From Emticicia oligotrophica DSM 17448 (GTDB lineage: Bacteria > Bacteroidota > Bacteroidia > Cytophagales > Spirosomataceae), in the NCBI RefSeq assembly GCF_000263195.1, contig NC_018745.1, positions 1 to 34,141 on the forward strand: a stretch of 34,141 nucleotides of DNA, given 5' to 3'. Positions 1 through 9,810 of the stretch are shown here, in pieces. Each line of letters starts with the position of its first letter. Within the stretch, counting starts at the first letter, position 1. The notes under the pieces were generated by a model. It searched no databases. It had not been told where the DNA came from and was given only the letters and a program-made list of their open reading frames with translations. The translations under genes and the position numbers were made by a program.

Positions 1-1389
1 CAATCAAATATGATAAATTACAACCTTGTTACTTTATCTCTAAATTTCTACAGATAGTAAAGTTTAAGTTTTACTTCATAAAAATGTGCCCACTACATTT
101 CTAAACTATTAATACATTAATTTGTATTTGAAACTAGAATATACCGACAGCACAAATGATAAAACTAATTAAAGAAATCAGTGTAAAATCTTCGTGGTTT
201 TATACAGATTTACACTAAGCGAAGGGCTTCTGATAAAATTTGAAACATGTGAAATATTCATAGCTTTGGTTCGATATATGATTCAAAGATAGTGTCTAAT
301 TGGATACCGTTGTTAAGGGGATTTAAGAGTTGGTGTAAAAGCAAGGGTTTCTCCTTGCCTAAGGAGTGGTATTAATGAAAAGCTTTCAAAAATGGAGTCA
401 ATAAATATTACTCGAACCCGTTTTGCGATAAGGCAGCTAAAATGATAAATGGTTATAATAAATGGGAGTTAACGACAAAGGATTAACTTTAAAAATATTA
501 GACTTGTTACAAAAACAAGATTTACAAACAGGCGAAAAAGAAATAGCTAAATGCTTACCTAAACGGCTATGAGCGGGACTTTCCATGTGAGTTACCGATT
601 CAAATAAAGTTACACACACAAACTCAAATGTAATTTCAAACAGTGATTAAAAATATTCTTCAGATGTTCAAAAATATAAGATAGATGGTCACTAATAAAA
701 TACATGTTCATATGTACTCTTTTGCATAGTCTATTTTAAGTTTTTGTAAATAGTTCTCAAAACATTAATATATTTAATTATACTTTGATTAATATACAAA
801 AAAAGTATACTAAATTGGGTTTTACTAGCACCTAATTTAAGAAAATAAAAGAGGTTTAAATTAGTATAAACAAACGGGTGTTTGATTAGACAAAAAAAAG
901 TCTAAAAATATCTTCATATAAAGTGTTGTAACTGCTTAAAAGAAATTACTTATATGACTGACATAGTTTAAAAGTTTGATACTCCGAGTCATTTTGGACC
1001 TAAAATAATTTGTAAGGGTCTCTTTTTACTACCGTGTATTTCTTGAATAGTAGGGGAAGCTCTGTTTTTCTTTATTTGTAGACTTTTGACAAATTCAAAT
1101 CATAAATAATATTTTGGCAACTTTTACTCTGAAGTTTAAAATACTTTAGTCCATAATTGCTTTTTTAGATTTTTCAGTGCAAGTTTACTTTTAGCGAATA
1201 GTTTGATGAGATGGTTAATTGGGGGGCTTACTGTCTAATAGGCAGTTAAAAGGAAAGGTTACTTTGTTCATCAATTCTAAATCGAAGTATATCAAATGAA
1301 GTCAAGATAATTATTATTACTAATAAGCCGAATTTTAATTCTAAAATCACTTAAAAACCATCAAATGCTGGTCTTTGGAATCTAAAAAT
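1..1389. other. Gene-poor left flank with gene debris
   Basis: No intact gene is visible in this AT-rich stretch. The only clear coding-like trace is the decayed gene at 253-572, listed separately. Small hairpins are visible: 341-346 pairs with 353-358 (GCAAGG/CCTTGC, 6-nt loop), and 886-891 pairs with 900-905 (TTAGAC/GTCTAA around an A8 loop). Neither is followed by a T-run on the plus strand, so I do not call them terminators. A faint protein-like reading exists on the minus strand around 1010-1150, interrupted by stops, and I cannot support it as a gene. Confidence 0.6.
253..572 (+). pseudogene. Decayed gene fragment, family unknown
   Basis: Frame +1 from 253 reads as plausible protein up to two adjacent stops (TAA TGA, 373-378), including FKSWCKSKGFSLPKEWY. 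The same frame continues after the stops with KAFKNGVNKYYSNPFCDKAA and ends near 481. A second frame takes over with a formal ATG at 462 and reads LTLKILDLLQKQDLQTGEKE until TGA at 570-572. Three consecutive open pieces needing two stop readthroughs and one frame change are what a mutated gene looks like. No start codon opens the first piece. I do not recognise the family; given the replicon it could derive from a mobility or recombination gene, but that is a guess. Confidence 0.4.
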
Positions 1390-1833
1390 ATGACACCTTT
1401 TCTTGTTATTTGTGCATCTATTCTAGGTGATTTATTCTTAATTTGGAAACTTGCCCAAGTATATAATAAATACAATACTATTAATAAAAACGGAGTCAGC
1501 GTTTCAGGAGAAATTATAGATTACCATGTTGAAGAAGGAAAAAATGGTAAAACCTACTACCCAATAGTAAAATTTAAAACTTTTTCAGGAGAAATATTTA
1601 CTCAAAAAGCTTACTTTGGAATACAATACAATCAATATCTAAAGCAAGAAAAAGAAGTTACTTTGAAATATTTGGAGTATAACCCCAAAGACTTTATCAT
1701 AGAAGGCAAAAATCCAACGAGAAATATTCCATATATTATGGTTTTATTTGTTGTTTTCGTACCAATTGTTATCTACTTGACGCTTTCAAATAGACCTGAT
1801 TTACTAATCGAATTAAAAGAGTTTTTAGATTAA
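1390..1833 (+). CDS. DUF3592-like two-TM membrane protein
   Basis: A 147-residue protein with an N-terminal membrane segment (about residues 2-20 from this start), a soluble central part of about 90 residues rich in beta-strand pattern (VSVSGEIIDYHVEEGKNGKTYYPIVKF), and a second membrane segment near the C-terminus (PYIMVLFVVFVPIVIYL). Two helices around a GxIxxY...YYPIVxF core is the pattern of DUF3592-type envelope proteins, whose function is unknown. I chose ATG 1390; the same frame also opens with TTG at 1375, which would add five residues. It stands alone, 137 bp before the giant secreted protein on the same strand. Family assignment is from pattern only. Confidence 0.6.
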   Translation: MTPFLVICASILGDLFLIWKLAQVYNKYNTINKNGVSVSGEIIDYHVEEGKNGKTYYPIVKFKTFSGEIFTQKAYFGIQYNQYLKQEKEVTLKYLEYNPKDFIIEGKNPTRNIPYIMVLFVVFVPIVIYLTLSNRPDLLIELKEFLD

Positions 1834-1970
1834 ACATCAATTAGATATTATTAAATTTTATGTATCAATCTAGAGGCTAATTGTTGTAATTGATCAGTTT
1901 TAAAGTAACAAAAAAAGCTGTGCTAAATAAAGTCCACAAATAGTTGTAACAAGACAAATACAATATTTTA

Positions 1971-4900
1971 ATGTGTGATTACTTATTAACGAAATTAAAA
2001 AAGAGTATTAATGATGCTAAAACGCAAATATATTGGACTAAGCCAATAATAATAACTCTTATTTTTATTTATAGTGCCCCAATTTTATTTGCACAAAATA
2101 TAATTTTGACCCAGCCTCAGTATACCAACTACTGTGTTGGTACCACAATTTCTGTTCAGGGATATATTTCAAATGGTAGCTTTAATTCAAATAATGTTTT
2201 CAGGGCGAGTTTTCGACAAGTTTATAATGACTCAATTCACTATGACCTACCAGCAAGGTTTGAAAATGGGGCATTTAAAGTAGAAATACCTACCAAATAT
2301 GCTTCAGATGAGAACCTCAATTATTTAAATATTAGTGTTTATTCATCCAGCCCATATAAAGTCAGCAATGAAATAAATGTTTTAATAAAGAGTTTACCAA
2401 GAGTAAAATTTGAGGGTTTTTATCAATATGTACCAACCCAATATTCTGAGTATATTAAAACAAATTATACTGTTCCTAATCTGCCAATATTTATAAGAAT
2501 CAAGGCTAATGGCTATAATTTTAGTTCAAACAGCATAAAAGCAATTTTTAATTCTGGAGCAATAATTCAGCCCACATCTGGCAATTTATACTTCAATCCG
2601 AAACAAGAAAGTTATACCTACAAAATTGATTCTGTGAGAAACGAATGTGGTTATGGATTTATTGAGCCATCAGAATATACCTTAAATGTAATGCCGCATG
2701 GTTTAGAAATTACCAACTTTTCAAGCATGGATATATGTAAGGGGCAGAAAATTTACTTAACCTATAATTCAAGTTATAAATTTGATGATCATACGAACTG
2801 GAAACTGGAAATACTGAACAACGAAGGAAGCAATGTTAAAACGCTTGATTTGACCTATGAAAATGCACAATTATCAGCAATTATTCCTACAGATATTACA
2901 CCCAATGGATATTTCGCCAGAATTATAACTTCTACACCTAGTCTCTACAGCAATATTTATGGCAAATTAAATATTCACGAGCAGTCAGATATACAAATAT
3001 TTACTCCAAATGTGGAAGTATATCCACAAGAGAAAGTACAACTTGTATATAATTACATAGGAGCAAAACCAACTGGCTTTATACTTAATGACAGTTTACA
3101 TGTTGTTCCTTTTGGTGGTGCTACAGGTCTAAATTATTATTATGAATTCAAACCACCGTATCAAGGAGTTTATAGGTTTACAAATGTATTATCAAATTGC
3201 GGTAATAAGGAAATAAATAGAGAATTCAATGTAAGAATTAAGGACGATTTAGAACTATTCGACTTACCTAATAAATCATTTTGTGTTGGGGAAAAATTTA
3301 AGGTAAGATTCAAAGCAAAATCATTTATAAATTTATCAAGTCTTGAAGTTAGAGCTTATAATTATAATACAAGTAGTAATTATACAGTTTTTACACATAA
3401 AATCTTAGGCGATTCGCTTGAAATTCAAATTCCTTCCGAATATTATTATTCAGAAGGAACACAATTTAGAATAGCAACTACCAATGGAGAATATCTTAGT
3501 AATTTCTCATCCAATAAAATACGAATAAAAAGTATTCCTTCTGCCAATATTTCTTACACGGGTACTTATCAAATTTACAATCCTGAATATGTAAGCATTT
3601 ATTTAAACTTGAGTGGTGGTTGGCCATATTATGTCAAATCAACCAATGATACAATAACTCAGATAATAGAATCGGGTAATTCGAGTTTTAGTACTTTTAT
3701 CAAAAATCCAACATCAGTTAAACTCCAATCTATCAAAAATCAATGTGGAGTAGGAAATATTGGTCAAGAAGTAAATAATTATACTTTATACAGACGTCCG
3801 AATAGTCTTAGGGTTGTTAATCTTAATAAGAATATCTTTTGTTTGAACGACCCAATTGAGGTACAAATTGATACTATTGGGTTATACAATTCTGATAATG
3901 AATTTCAATTGTTTTTAGCAACTAGTTATCGAAGTGATTCACTCATTGGCAGGTCTAAAAGTATTAATATAGGTGGAAGAGTTACAAATAATATAAGAAT
4001 GCATGAAACATTTTATGTGAAAGTTTGCTCTACTTCACCTGTTAGTTGCACGTATGGGACGTATATAAAGTTAAACGCTGTTCCTGTAGGAGCTGTAACA
4101 AGTGCATATGTTTTTAACAATGATTTATTTCCTTATGGTGAACGTGTAAATACAAATTTTGTGTCATTGGTTAAAAACCAACAAATAAGCCTGATAAGTA
4201 ATTTTTACGGAAGTGGTACACTAAACTATAGAATCAACAATAGTAAGATTTATACAATTGGAGCAGAAATTTATGATTTATCAACTTATGGAATATCAGA
4301 TTTAATTAGAATCCAAAAAGACACTTCATTTTCAATTACTGAAGTTAGCAATGAATGTGGATTGAATACCACATCAAATTTACCATTTAAAGCCAAGGTT
4401 GTAAAATTTAAAATCTATACAAGCGAGTTGCTTTCTTATAAAAATTGTGTTGGTGGAGCATTATCTGTTACGTACAGACTTGAGGGTGACGTTCCGATTG
4501 ATGCAAATTTTGCAGTACAAATTAAATCAAATAACGAAAATTTCAGAACCATTGAGACATTGCAAACTGGTAATCCAATGGTTGTACGAATTCCAGAAGA
4601 CATTAAAGATGGTGGTGCTTACGAATTTAGAGTCATTTGCACAAATTATTTAGACTTCGAAAGTACAAGATACCCCGGTACATATTTATATAAAAAACCA
4701 ACAGCAAAATTGGTTGCAGAAAATGGAACCGACTCAGTTTTTGTTTATAAAGGTGGCGAAAGCATAAATCTAAAAGTACTTCTGAAAGGAGATAACGGGA
4801 AAGGTGTTGTCTTCAACCCTTCGAATCGTTATGTATCGTTTAGTGATAGTATAGGGTATTTCCCAATTGTAGCAAAACCAGGTGATATTTATTCTTTAAA

Positions 4901-6317
4901 AAGTGTTCAAAATAGTGCTTGCGGATATGGTGATGTATCTGGGATAGTCAAAGTCTATGAACGTCCGAACATAATCATTAACAAAATAGTTTTTTCTTCG
5001 CCTTGCATTGGTTCTTCTGTCAACATTAACTTTCAAACTTCTGGACAGTTTGGTAAAAATAATGTGATAAAGGTTATTCTTGTAGATAGCTACAATAATG
5101 AATACACAGTGGCAACAACACCTCTGAGCAATGGTGATATTATTTTTAATACCCCAAATACTATTCGACATGGGTACTACCAAATTTTCTTGAGAGCCTC
5201 AAACCCTAATATTATAACAAGCTTTTCGGGATATCATTACCTCTCTGAGCCTCCAACTCTTAATTTAGCAGGTATAACGTACATAAACCCTGGTCAAAAT
5301 TCTGAAATCAGCTTTAATGTTTTAAAAGGTACATCACCAATAACTGTTACCTTTGAGGATAATAGCCAACTTGAACTCTCTTACTACAATGGTTCTTATA
5401 TTTATGAGTCATTAATCGTTTCAAAACCAATTGCTCCAACTGTTACAAGTTTATACAAAATTAAGTCAGTTTCTAATATTTGTGGGAATGGAATAGGTTT
5501 AGGACAAGCAACAATAAATGTAAATAGAGCTACGGGAAATTATATAAACACCAAAAATGTCACTTTAGTATGCTCTGGGAAAAACTTGAAAATACCATTT
5601 CAAAAAATTGGAAATGTACCAAATACTTTAACCTACTGGGCAGAAATGTCTGATGAAAATTCCGAAAACTATCAAAAAATATCTTCGATACTACTTACTG
5701 ATACAATATCTGCTGTGATTCCCCCGAATCTTGCAGTTGGGAGCAATTATCGTTTTAGAGTAAGGGTTGATGATAATAATATACAAAGTAGTTCAAGTCC
5801 CAATGGGGTAAGCATCTATTTCCCTAATCAAGTTTCATTTGAAGACTCGGTTATCTTTAAACAAAAAAATTCTTATGTGTTAGTTCCCATTAAAATTACG
5901 GGTACATTACCTGTAGACTTAGTTTTTAAACATAATAATGTGCTTACTTACTCCTCTGTTTATAGTAACACATTTAGTTATTTTTATTATCCAGATAATT
6001 ATGAGAAAAGCGATTCATTACAACTTTTTTCTTCTAAAAATCTCTGTGGGGTGGGTATAAATTTAAATCCAAATAAGGTTAGAGTAGTTTATTGTAAAAA
6101 CACTTCGGACTTAATACCAACTATTATTGAAAATCAGCAGCGATACTTTGAAGTAAATGATGAAATTATATCTTCCAATAAGATTAAAAATCTATCTAAA
6201 ATCAATTTTGATAGTGGAAAAACTATTACGTTGAATCCAGGTTTTGAGGTACAAAGGGGGAGTATTTTTAAGGCAATTATTGATGGATGCCCAGGAAAAA
6301 TAAATTCAGAAAACTAA
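1971..6317 (+). CDS. Giant secreted modular protein, seven ~185-aa repeats
   Basis: A 1448-residue protein with a signal peptide after a long basic N-terminus (hydrophobic IIITLIFIYSAPILFAQ, probable cleavage after residue ~42). The rest is built of seven divergent modules. Each opens with a beta-rich stretch containing a Cys (YCVGTT, ICKGQK, FCVGEK, FCLNDP, NCVGGA, PCIGSS, VCSGKN) and closes with a CG motif. These closing cysteines are C226, C410, C592, C796, C984, C1171 and C1359, spaced 184, 182, 204, 188, 187 and 188 residues. The two cysteines of a module could form a disulfide. The tail (KTITLNPGFEVQRGSIFKAI...GC) is a short strand-stack motif common at the C-terminus of exported Cytophagales proteins. 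The likely role is a cell-surface or adhesin-like protein; no catalytic motif is visible. The modules look Ig-like in strand pattern, but I cannot assign a named fold with certainty. Confidence 0.8.
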   Translation: MCDYLLTKLKKSINDAKTQIYWTKPIIITLIFIYSAPILFAQNIILTQPQYTNYCVGTTISVQGYISNGSFNSNNVFRASFRQVYNDSIHYDLPARFENGAFKVEIPTKYASDENLNYLNISVYSSSPYKVSNEINVLIKSLPRVKFEGFYQYVPTQYSEYIKTNYTVPNLPIFIRIKANGYNFSSNSIKAIFNSGAIIQPTSGNLYFNPKQESYTYKIDSVRNECGYGFIEPSEYTLNVMPHGLEITNFSSMDICKGQKIYLTYNSSYKFDDHTNWKLEILNNEGSNVKTLDLTYENAQLSAIIPTDITPNGYFARIITSTPSLYSNIYGKLNIHEQSDIQIFTPNVEVYPQEKVQLVYNYIGAKPTGFILNDSLHVVPFGGATGLNYYYEFKPPYQGVYRFTNVLSNCGNKEINREFNVRIKDDLELFDLPNKSFCVGEKFKVRFKAKSFINLSSLEVRAYNYNTSSNYTVFTHKILGDSLEIQIPSEYYYSEGTQFRIATTNGEYLSNFSSNKIRIKSIPSANISYTGTYQIYNPEYVSIYLNLSGGWPYYVKSTNDTITQIIESGNSSFSTFIKNPTSVKLQSIKNQCGVGNIGQEVNNYTLYRRPNSLRVVNLNKNIFCLNDPIEVQIDTIGLYNSDNEFQLFLATSYRSDSLIGRSKSINIGGRVTNNIRMHETFYVKVCSTSPVSCTYGTYIKLNAVPVGAVTSAYVFNNDLFPYGERVNTNFVSLVKNQQISLISNFYGSGTLNYRINNSKIYTIGAEIYDLSTYGISDLIRIQKDTSFSITEVSNECGLNTTSNLPFKAKVVKFKIYTSELLSYKNCVGGALSVTYRLEGDVPIDANFAVQIKSNNENFRTIETLQTGNPMVVRIPEDIKDGGAYEFRVICTNYLDFESTRYPGTYLYKKPTAKLVAENGTDSVFVYKGGESINLKVLLKGDNGKGVVFNPSNRYVSFSDSIGYFPIVAKPGDIYSLKSVQNSACGYGDVSGIVKVYERPNIIINKIVFSSPCIGSSVNINFQTSGQFGKNNVIKVILVDSYNNEYTVATTPLSNGDIIFNTPNTIRHGYYQIFLRASNPNIITSFSGYHYLSEPPTLNLAGITYINPGQNSEISFNVLKGTSPITVTFEDNSQLELSYYNGSYIYESLIVSKPIAPTVTSLYKIKSVSNICGNGIGLGQATINVNRATGNYINTKNVTLVCSGKNLKIPFQKIGNVPNTLTYWAEMSDENSENYQKISSILLTDTISAVIPPNLAVGSNYRFRVRVDDNNIQSSSSPNGVSIYFPNQVSFEDSVIFKQKNSYVLVPIKITGTLPVDLVFKHNNVLTYSSVYSNTFSYFYYPDNYEKSDSLQLFSSKNLCGVGINLNPNKVRVVYCKNTSDLIPTIIENQQRYFEVNDEIISSNKIKNLSKINFDSGKTITLNPGFEVQRGSIFKAIIDGCPGKINSEN

Positions 6318-6488
6318 CTATGTATTTAAATCCCAATAAATTTGGCTTTACTTTCCTTAAGCTAGTTATAGTATAAAATAGTGTTTAAATTTATATTTAC
6401 CTAAGATGCTCAGTTGTAATCAAAAGCTCTAAATCACTTTACTAACTTAAAAGGAATTAATTATATATTTTTACTTCAAATTACAAAA

Positions 6489-7664
6489 ATGCTTAATGAA
6501 CCTATCGAAAAAGTCAATATTCGTACAGTAGAAAGAGTGGTAGAAGTGTCATGGTTTGATGACCTTTGTGGCGGAGATACACAATATCTTGGCACAATTG
6601 ACCCAACTCGAAGAAGTAATTTTGCCAATTGCTCAACTATTATCGAAACAGCAGACAAACTCGGTTTCGATAATATCTTGTTACCTACTTCTTATGTTGT
6701 GGGGCAAGAAGTGATTCCTTTTGCATCGGCAATGGCACCCAAAGTAAAAAATATCAATATGCTCACCGCGATTCGAACCGGTGAAATTCACCCACCAATG
6801 TTGGCTAGGCATTTGGCTACGCTTGATCATATTCTTGAGGGTAGGCTAACAATAAATATTATTAATTCTGATTTGCCTGGTTTGAAAGAGGATAACACTT
6901 TACGCTATCAAAGATGTGCTGAGGTGATAGAGATTCTAAAACAAGCATGGACAAAAAATAAAATAGAATTTGAAGGAGAGGTTTATAAGTTTAACATGCC
7001 GGCCGACCCCGTGAAACCATATCAACAAAATGGTGGTCCGTTATTATATTTTGGTGGAATTTCTGATGGTTCGAAAGATGTTTGTGCCAAATACTGTGAT
7101 ATTTTCTTAATGTGGCCTGAACCTGAAGATAGTATCTATGCAACGATGCAAGAGATGAGCCAACGTGCAGCAGCTTATGGTAGGACAATAGATTTTGGAA
7201 TGCGTTTACACGTAATTGTACGAGAAACAGAGGATGAGGCTAAAGCTTACACAAAAGAACTGATGTCTAAATTTGATGCTGAACTTGGAGAAAAGCTAAA
7301 ACACCGTACGCAAGATTCAAAATCAATGGGGGTTTTAAGGCAAGATGAGTTCAGAAAACAAGCAGACGATGATGATTTTATTGAACCATACCTTTGGGCG
7401 GGTATTGGAAGAGCAAGGTCAGGTTGTGGAGCAGCCATGGTTGGTACACCTGAACAAATCATTTCGAAAATGAATCGATATATGGATATGGGCGTTCGTG
7501 CGTTTATTCTATCGGGTTATCCATTATTAGAAGAATGTCAGAAATTTGGTGAGCTAGTTTTACCAAAACTAAAAAATACAGGTAAATTGTCGGTTATTCA
7601 GGGTAGAACTCCTAAAGAAACGCCTATAACTCCACTAACGCATGGAGAATTAAGAGTTTGGTAA
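6489..7664 (+). CDS. SsuD-like LLM flavin-dependent monooxygenase
   Basis: A 391-residue luciferase-like monooxygenase close in layout to alkanesulfonate monooxygenase SsuD (381 residues in E. coli). Shared landmarks are HGDxxYLGT replaced by GGDTQYLGT, an early LLPTSY segment, TAIRTGEIHPPMLARHLATLDHILEGR, PLLYFGGISDGSKDV, GMRLHVIVRETEDEA, LWAGIGRARSGCGAAMVG and AFILSGYPLLEECQKFGELVLP. In SsuD these regions bind FMNH2 and the sulfonate, including the conserved Arg of the mobile WAG..R loop. The family releases sulfite from a C-S bond using reduced flavin and O2. No flavin reductase (SsuE) or ssuABC transporter is nearby, so the substrate is open. The next gene on the strand is a sodium symporter, 102 bp downstream. 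The start ATG at 6489 gives a normal family length. Confidence 0.82.
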   Translation: MLNEPIEKVNIRTVERVVEVSWFDDLCGGDTQYLGTIDPTRRSNFANCSTIIETADKLGFDNILLPTSYVVGQEVIPFASAMAPKVKNINMLTAIRTGEIHPPMLARHLATLDHILEGRLTINIINSDLPGLKEDNTLRYQRCAEVIEILKQAWTKNKIEFEGEVYKFNMPADPVKPYQQNGGPLLYFGGISDGSKDVCAKYCDIFLMWPEPEDSIYATMQEMSQRAAAYGRTIDFGMRLHVIVRETEDEAKAYTKELMSKFDAELGEKLKHRTQDSKSMGVLRQDEFRKQADDDDFIEPYLWAGIGRARSGCGAAMVGTPEQIISKMNRYMDMGVRAFILSGYPLLEECQKFGELVLPKLKNTGKLSVIQGRTPKETPITPLTHGELRVW

Positions 7665-7766
7665 ATGTAGTCTAATTTGCAAAATTATCCTAAATAGATT
7701 AGCCTTTTCTATTTTGTATAAGATGGAAAACCTATAAACAAGCTTATTGTCACGATACATTATCAA

Positions 7767-9563
7767 ATGATAACAACCCTACAAACATTCGATTATATAG
7801 TGCTGCTTGGACTACTTATTTTTTTGATTGTTGCAAGTATGTATTCAAGTTTTAAGAAGAAAGATTCTGAAGAATACTTCATGGCAGGGCGTTCGCTAAG
7901 ATGGTGGAGTGTGGCCGGCTCAATCTTCGGAACGAACATTCATGCACAACAAATAATTGGAATGATGGGTGTGGGTTATTCAGTGGGTTTTGCACAAAGC
8001 CATTATGAAGTTTGGGCAGTCGTTGCTATTTTGGTTTTAGTCTATGTCTTCATTCCGATATATCGGAAAAGAAACTTTTTTACCCTTTCACAATTTCTAG
8101 AAAAAAGATATAACTCAAATACTCGATTAGCCTACATGGTTGTAATGATTGCCTTTATCATGATTCAATTGGTAGGTGGTTTTTATATAGGAAGTCGAAC
8201 TTTAGGACTTTTATTTGCTGGTTCTCCATACGAAATTACTTATTTTCAAGGCATTTTAATAATTGCTGTCGTAACAGTTATATTTTCTGTTTTTGGCGGC
8301 ATGGAATCGGTAGTCATTGCTGATAATATTCTAACAGTAGTGATGATTGTCGCTGTGCTTATTATCGGGACACTTACTTATATGCAACCAGAGATTGGCG
8401 GATTTTCTGGCTTACTGAAAATTGACCATGCAGGTGCCAATAAAATGCACCTATTTTTGCCAACTAACCATAAAGATTTACCTTGGCTTGGTATTTTTAC
8501 CGGACTTACAATCTTAAACTTTTTCTATTGGACGACTAATCAATACCAAGTACAAAGGGTACTTGCCGCAAAAACCGAACGAGATGCTAAATTAGGTGCA
8601 ATCGCCTCAGGATTTTTGAAATTGATCATTCCTTTTTTTTCAATTGCTGTTGGAACTGCGGCTTATTATATTTTCAGAATTCGATTTGGTGAAAATGTTG
8701 TTAAACCAGATGATACTTTCATGACATTGCTTAAAGTAGTTGTCCCGTCAGGATTGGGATTAAAAGGTTTGGTTTTGGCTGGACTTATTTGTGCTATTTT
8801 CTCAGCCATCTATTCGATGATGAATTCTGTTTCGACCATGATGGCTTTTGATGTGTATAAAAAACACATCAATGCTCATGCTTCTGATAGGCAAACTGTT
8901 CGATTTGGACAAATTTTTGTATGTATCATGGTTGGTGTTGCTATCATATTGGCCATGATAACCTTTGATCCTAATTCTTCTGATAATTTCTTTCTAAAAA
9001 TTGCTAAACAAACATCTTATATCAAGCCTGGTTTAGTGATTGTTTTCTTTTGTGGAATTTTATGGAAGAAAACCAATCCAATCGCAGCTGTAATAGTTCT
9101 TTTAGGTTCACCATTGATTGGCCTTTTCTGTGATTTGCTTTATGAGGGGTGGTTAGTGAATTTTTCATTTGTGAAAGCAACTTTTGGGGAGAACTTCAAT
9201 TTCCTTTACAGAGTGTTTTCAATTACGTTTTTGGGCTCAATCATAATTATAATCTTAAGTAAAATACTTAATAAGAAAAATACGCATATTTCAGGAGAAA
9301 GCCTTGAGTTGATGGGTTCACTGAAAGATATTCAAACAGCAGTTTTACGGTTTTCGCTAATACATATTCCACTTATTACATTAGGATATAATGGCATATT
9401 CACCCCTCAATTGTTAGCAATTCCGGCTATTATTTTTACTTTTTTATTATTTATTTGGTATTTTAAACATAGTAAAGAAGAATATATACTTTGGGAATCT
9501 GATATTTTCTATGCAGGTCTATTAACATCGAGTATGGTTGGGATTTTGTATTACTTTGCCTGA
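7767..9563 (+). CDS. Sodium:solute symporter (SSS family)
   Basis: A 598-residue multi-spanning membrane protein. The N-terminus shows the SSS signatures: a short first helix, then EEYFMAGRSLRWWSVAGSIFGTNIHAQQIIGMMG, and the FTLSQFLEKRYNSNTR segment after helix 3. The helix around 330-365 (GLVLAGLICAIFSAIYSMMNSVSTMMAFDVYK) matches the family's Na+-binding helix region with its Ser/Ser-Thr cluster. Bacteroidota use such symporters for sugars and sugar acids as well as for iodide- or vitamin-type solutes, so the substrate cannot be read from sequence. Its place between a sulfonate-type monooxygenase and a secreted fucosidase suggests uptake of a released sugar or of a sulfonated compound. Confidence 0.88.
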   Translation: MITTLQTFDYIVLLGLLIFLIVASMYSSFKKKDSEEYFMAGRSLRWWSVAGSIFGTNIHAQQIIGMMGVGYSVGFAQSHYEVWAVVAILVLVYVFIPIYRKRNFFTLSQFLEKRYNSNTRLAYMVVMIAFIMIQLVGGFYIGSRTLGLLFAGSPYEITYFQGILIIAVVTVIFSVFGGMESVVIADNILTVVMIVAVLIIGTLTYMQPEIGGFSGLLKIDHAGANKMHLFLPTNHKDLPWLGIFTGLTILNFFYWTTNQYQVQRVLAAKTERDAKLGAIASGFLKLIIPFFSIAVGTAAYYIFRIRFGENVVKPDDTFMTLLKVVVPSGLGLKGLVLAGLICAIFSAIYSMMNSVSTMMAFDVYKKHINAHASDRQTVRFGQIFVCIMVGVAIILAMITFDPNSSDNFFLKIAKQTSYIKPGLVIVFFCGILWKKTNPIAAVIVLLGSPLIGLFCDLLYEGWLVNFSFVKATFGENFNFLYRVFSITFLGSIIIIILSKILNKKNTHISGESLELMGSLKDIQTAVLRFSLIHIPLITLGYNGIFTPQLLAIPAIIFTFLLFIWYFKHSKEEYILWESDIFYAGLLTSSMVGILYYFA

Positions 9564-9810
9564 TTATATGGGAAAGAATCTATTGTAAGTGTCCAGAAAA
9601 TATAGACATTTTAAAATAGAAGAATAAATGGATAGCGTAGCACTCCTAAATAAAGACTGTTTCCCCTACACAAATTAATCGATTTCTTTGGTGGTTGTTT
9701 GGACAAATATTGGTGATTAACAGTCATTGATTATATTTACGGTGACGATATCAAATGGAAAAAATTAGCCAACTTAAAGTTGAAAACTAGCTGCAAAAAC
9801 AAACAATACG

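Noticed and set aside
180-216. 8-bp inverted repeat AGTGTAAA/TTTACACT
   Set aside because: A 21-nt loop and A/T-rich arms in gene debris; likely chance.
437-619. 60-codon minus-strand open frame
   Set aside because: It is antisense to the decayed plus-strand gene at 253-572, which reads better as protein.
7676-7716. TTTG ... TATTTTG promoter-like pair before the symporter gene
   Set aside because: The -7 box lacks one base of the consensus and the spacing is too long.
9740-9806. Short reading DYIYGDDIKWKKLANLK before the fucosidase gene, faintly like a LysM motif
   Set aside because: Too short, no start, and the frame upstream is closed by a stop.
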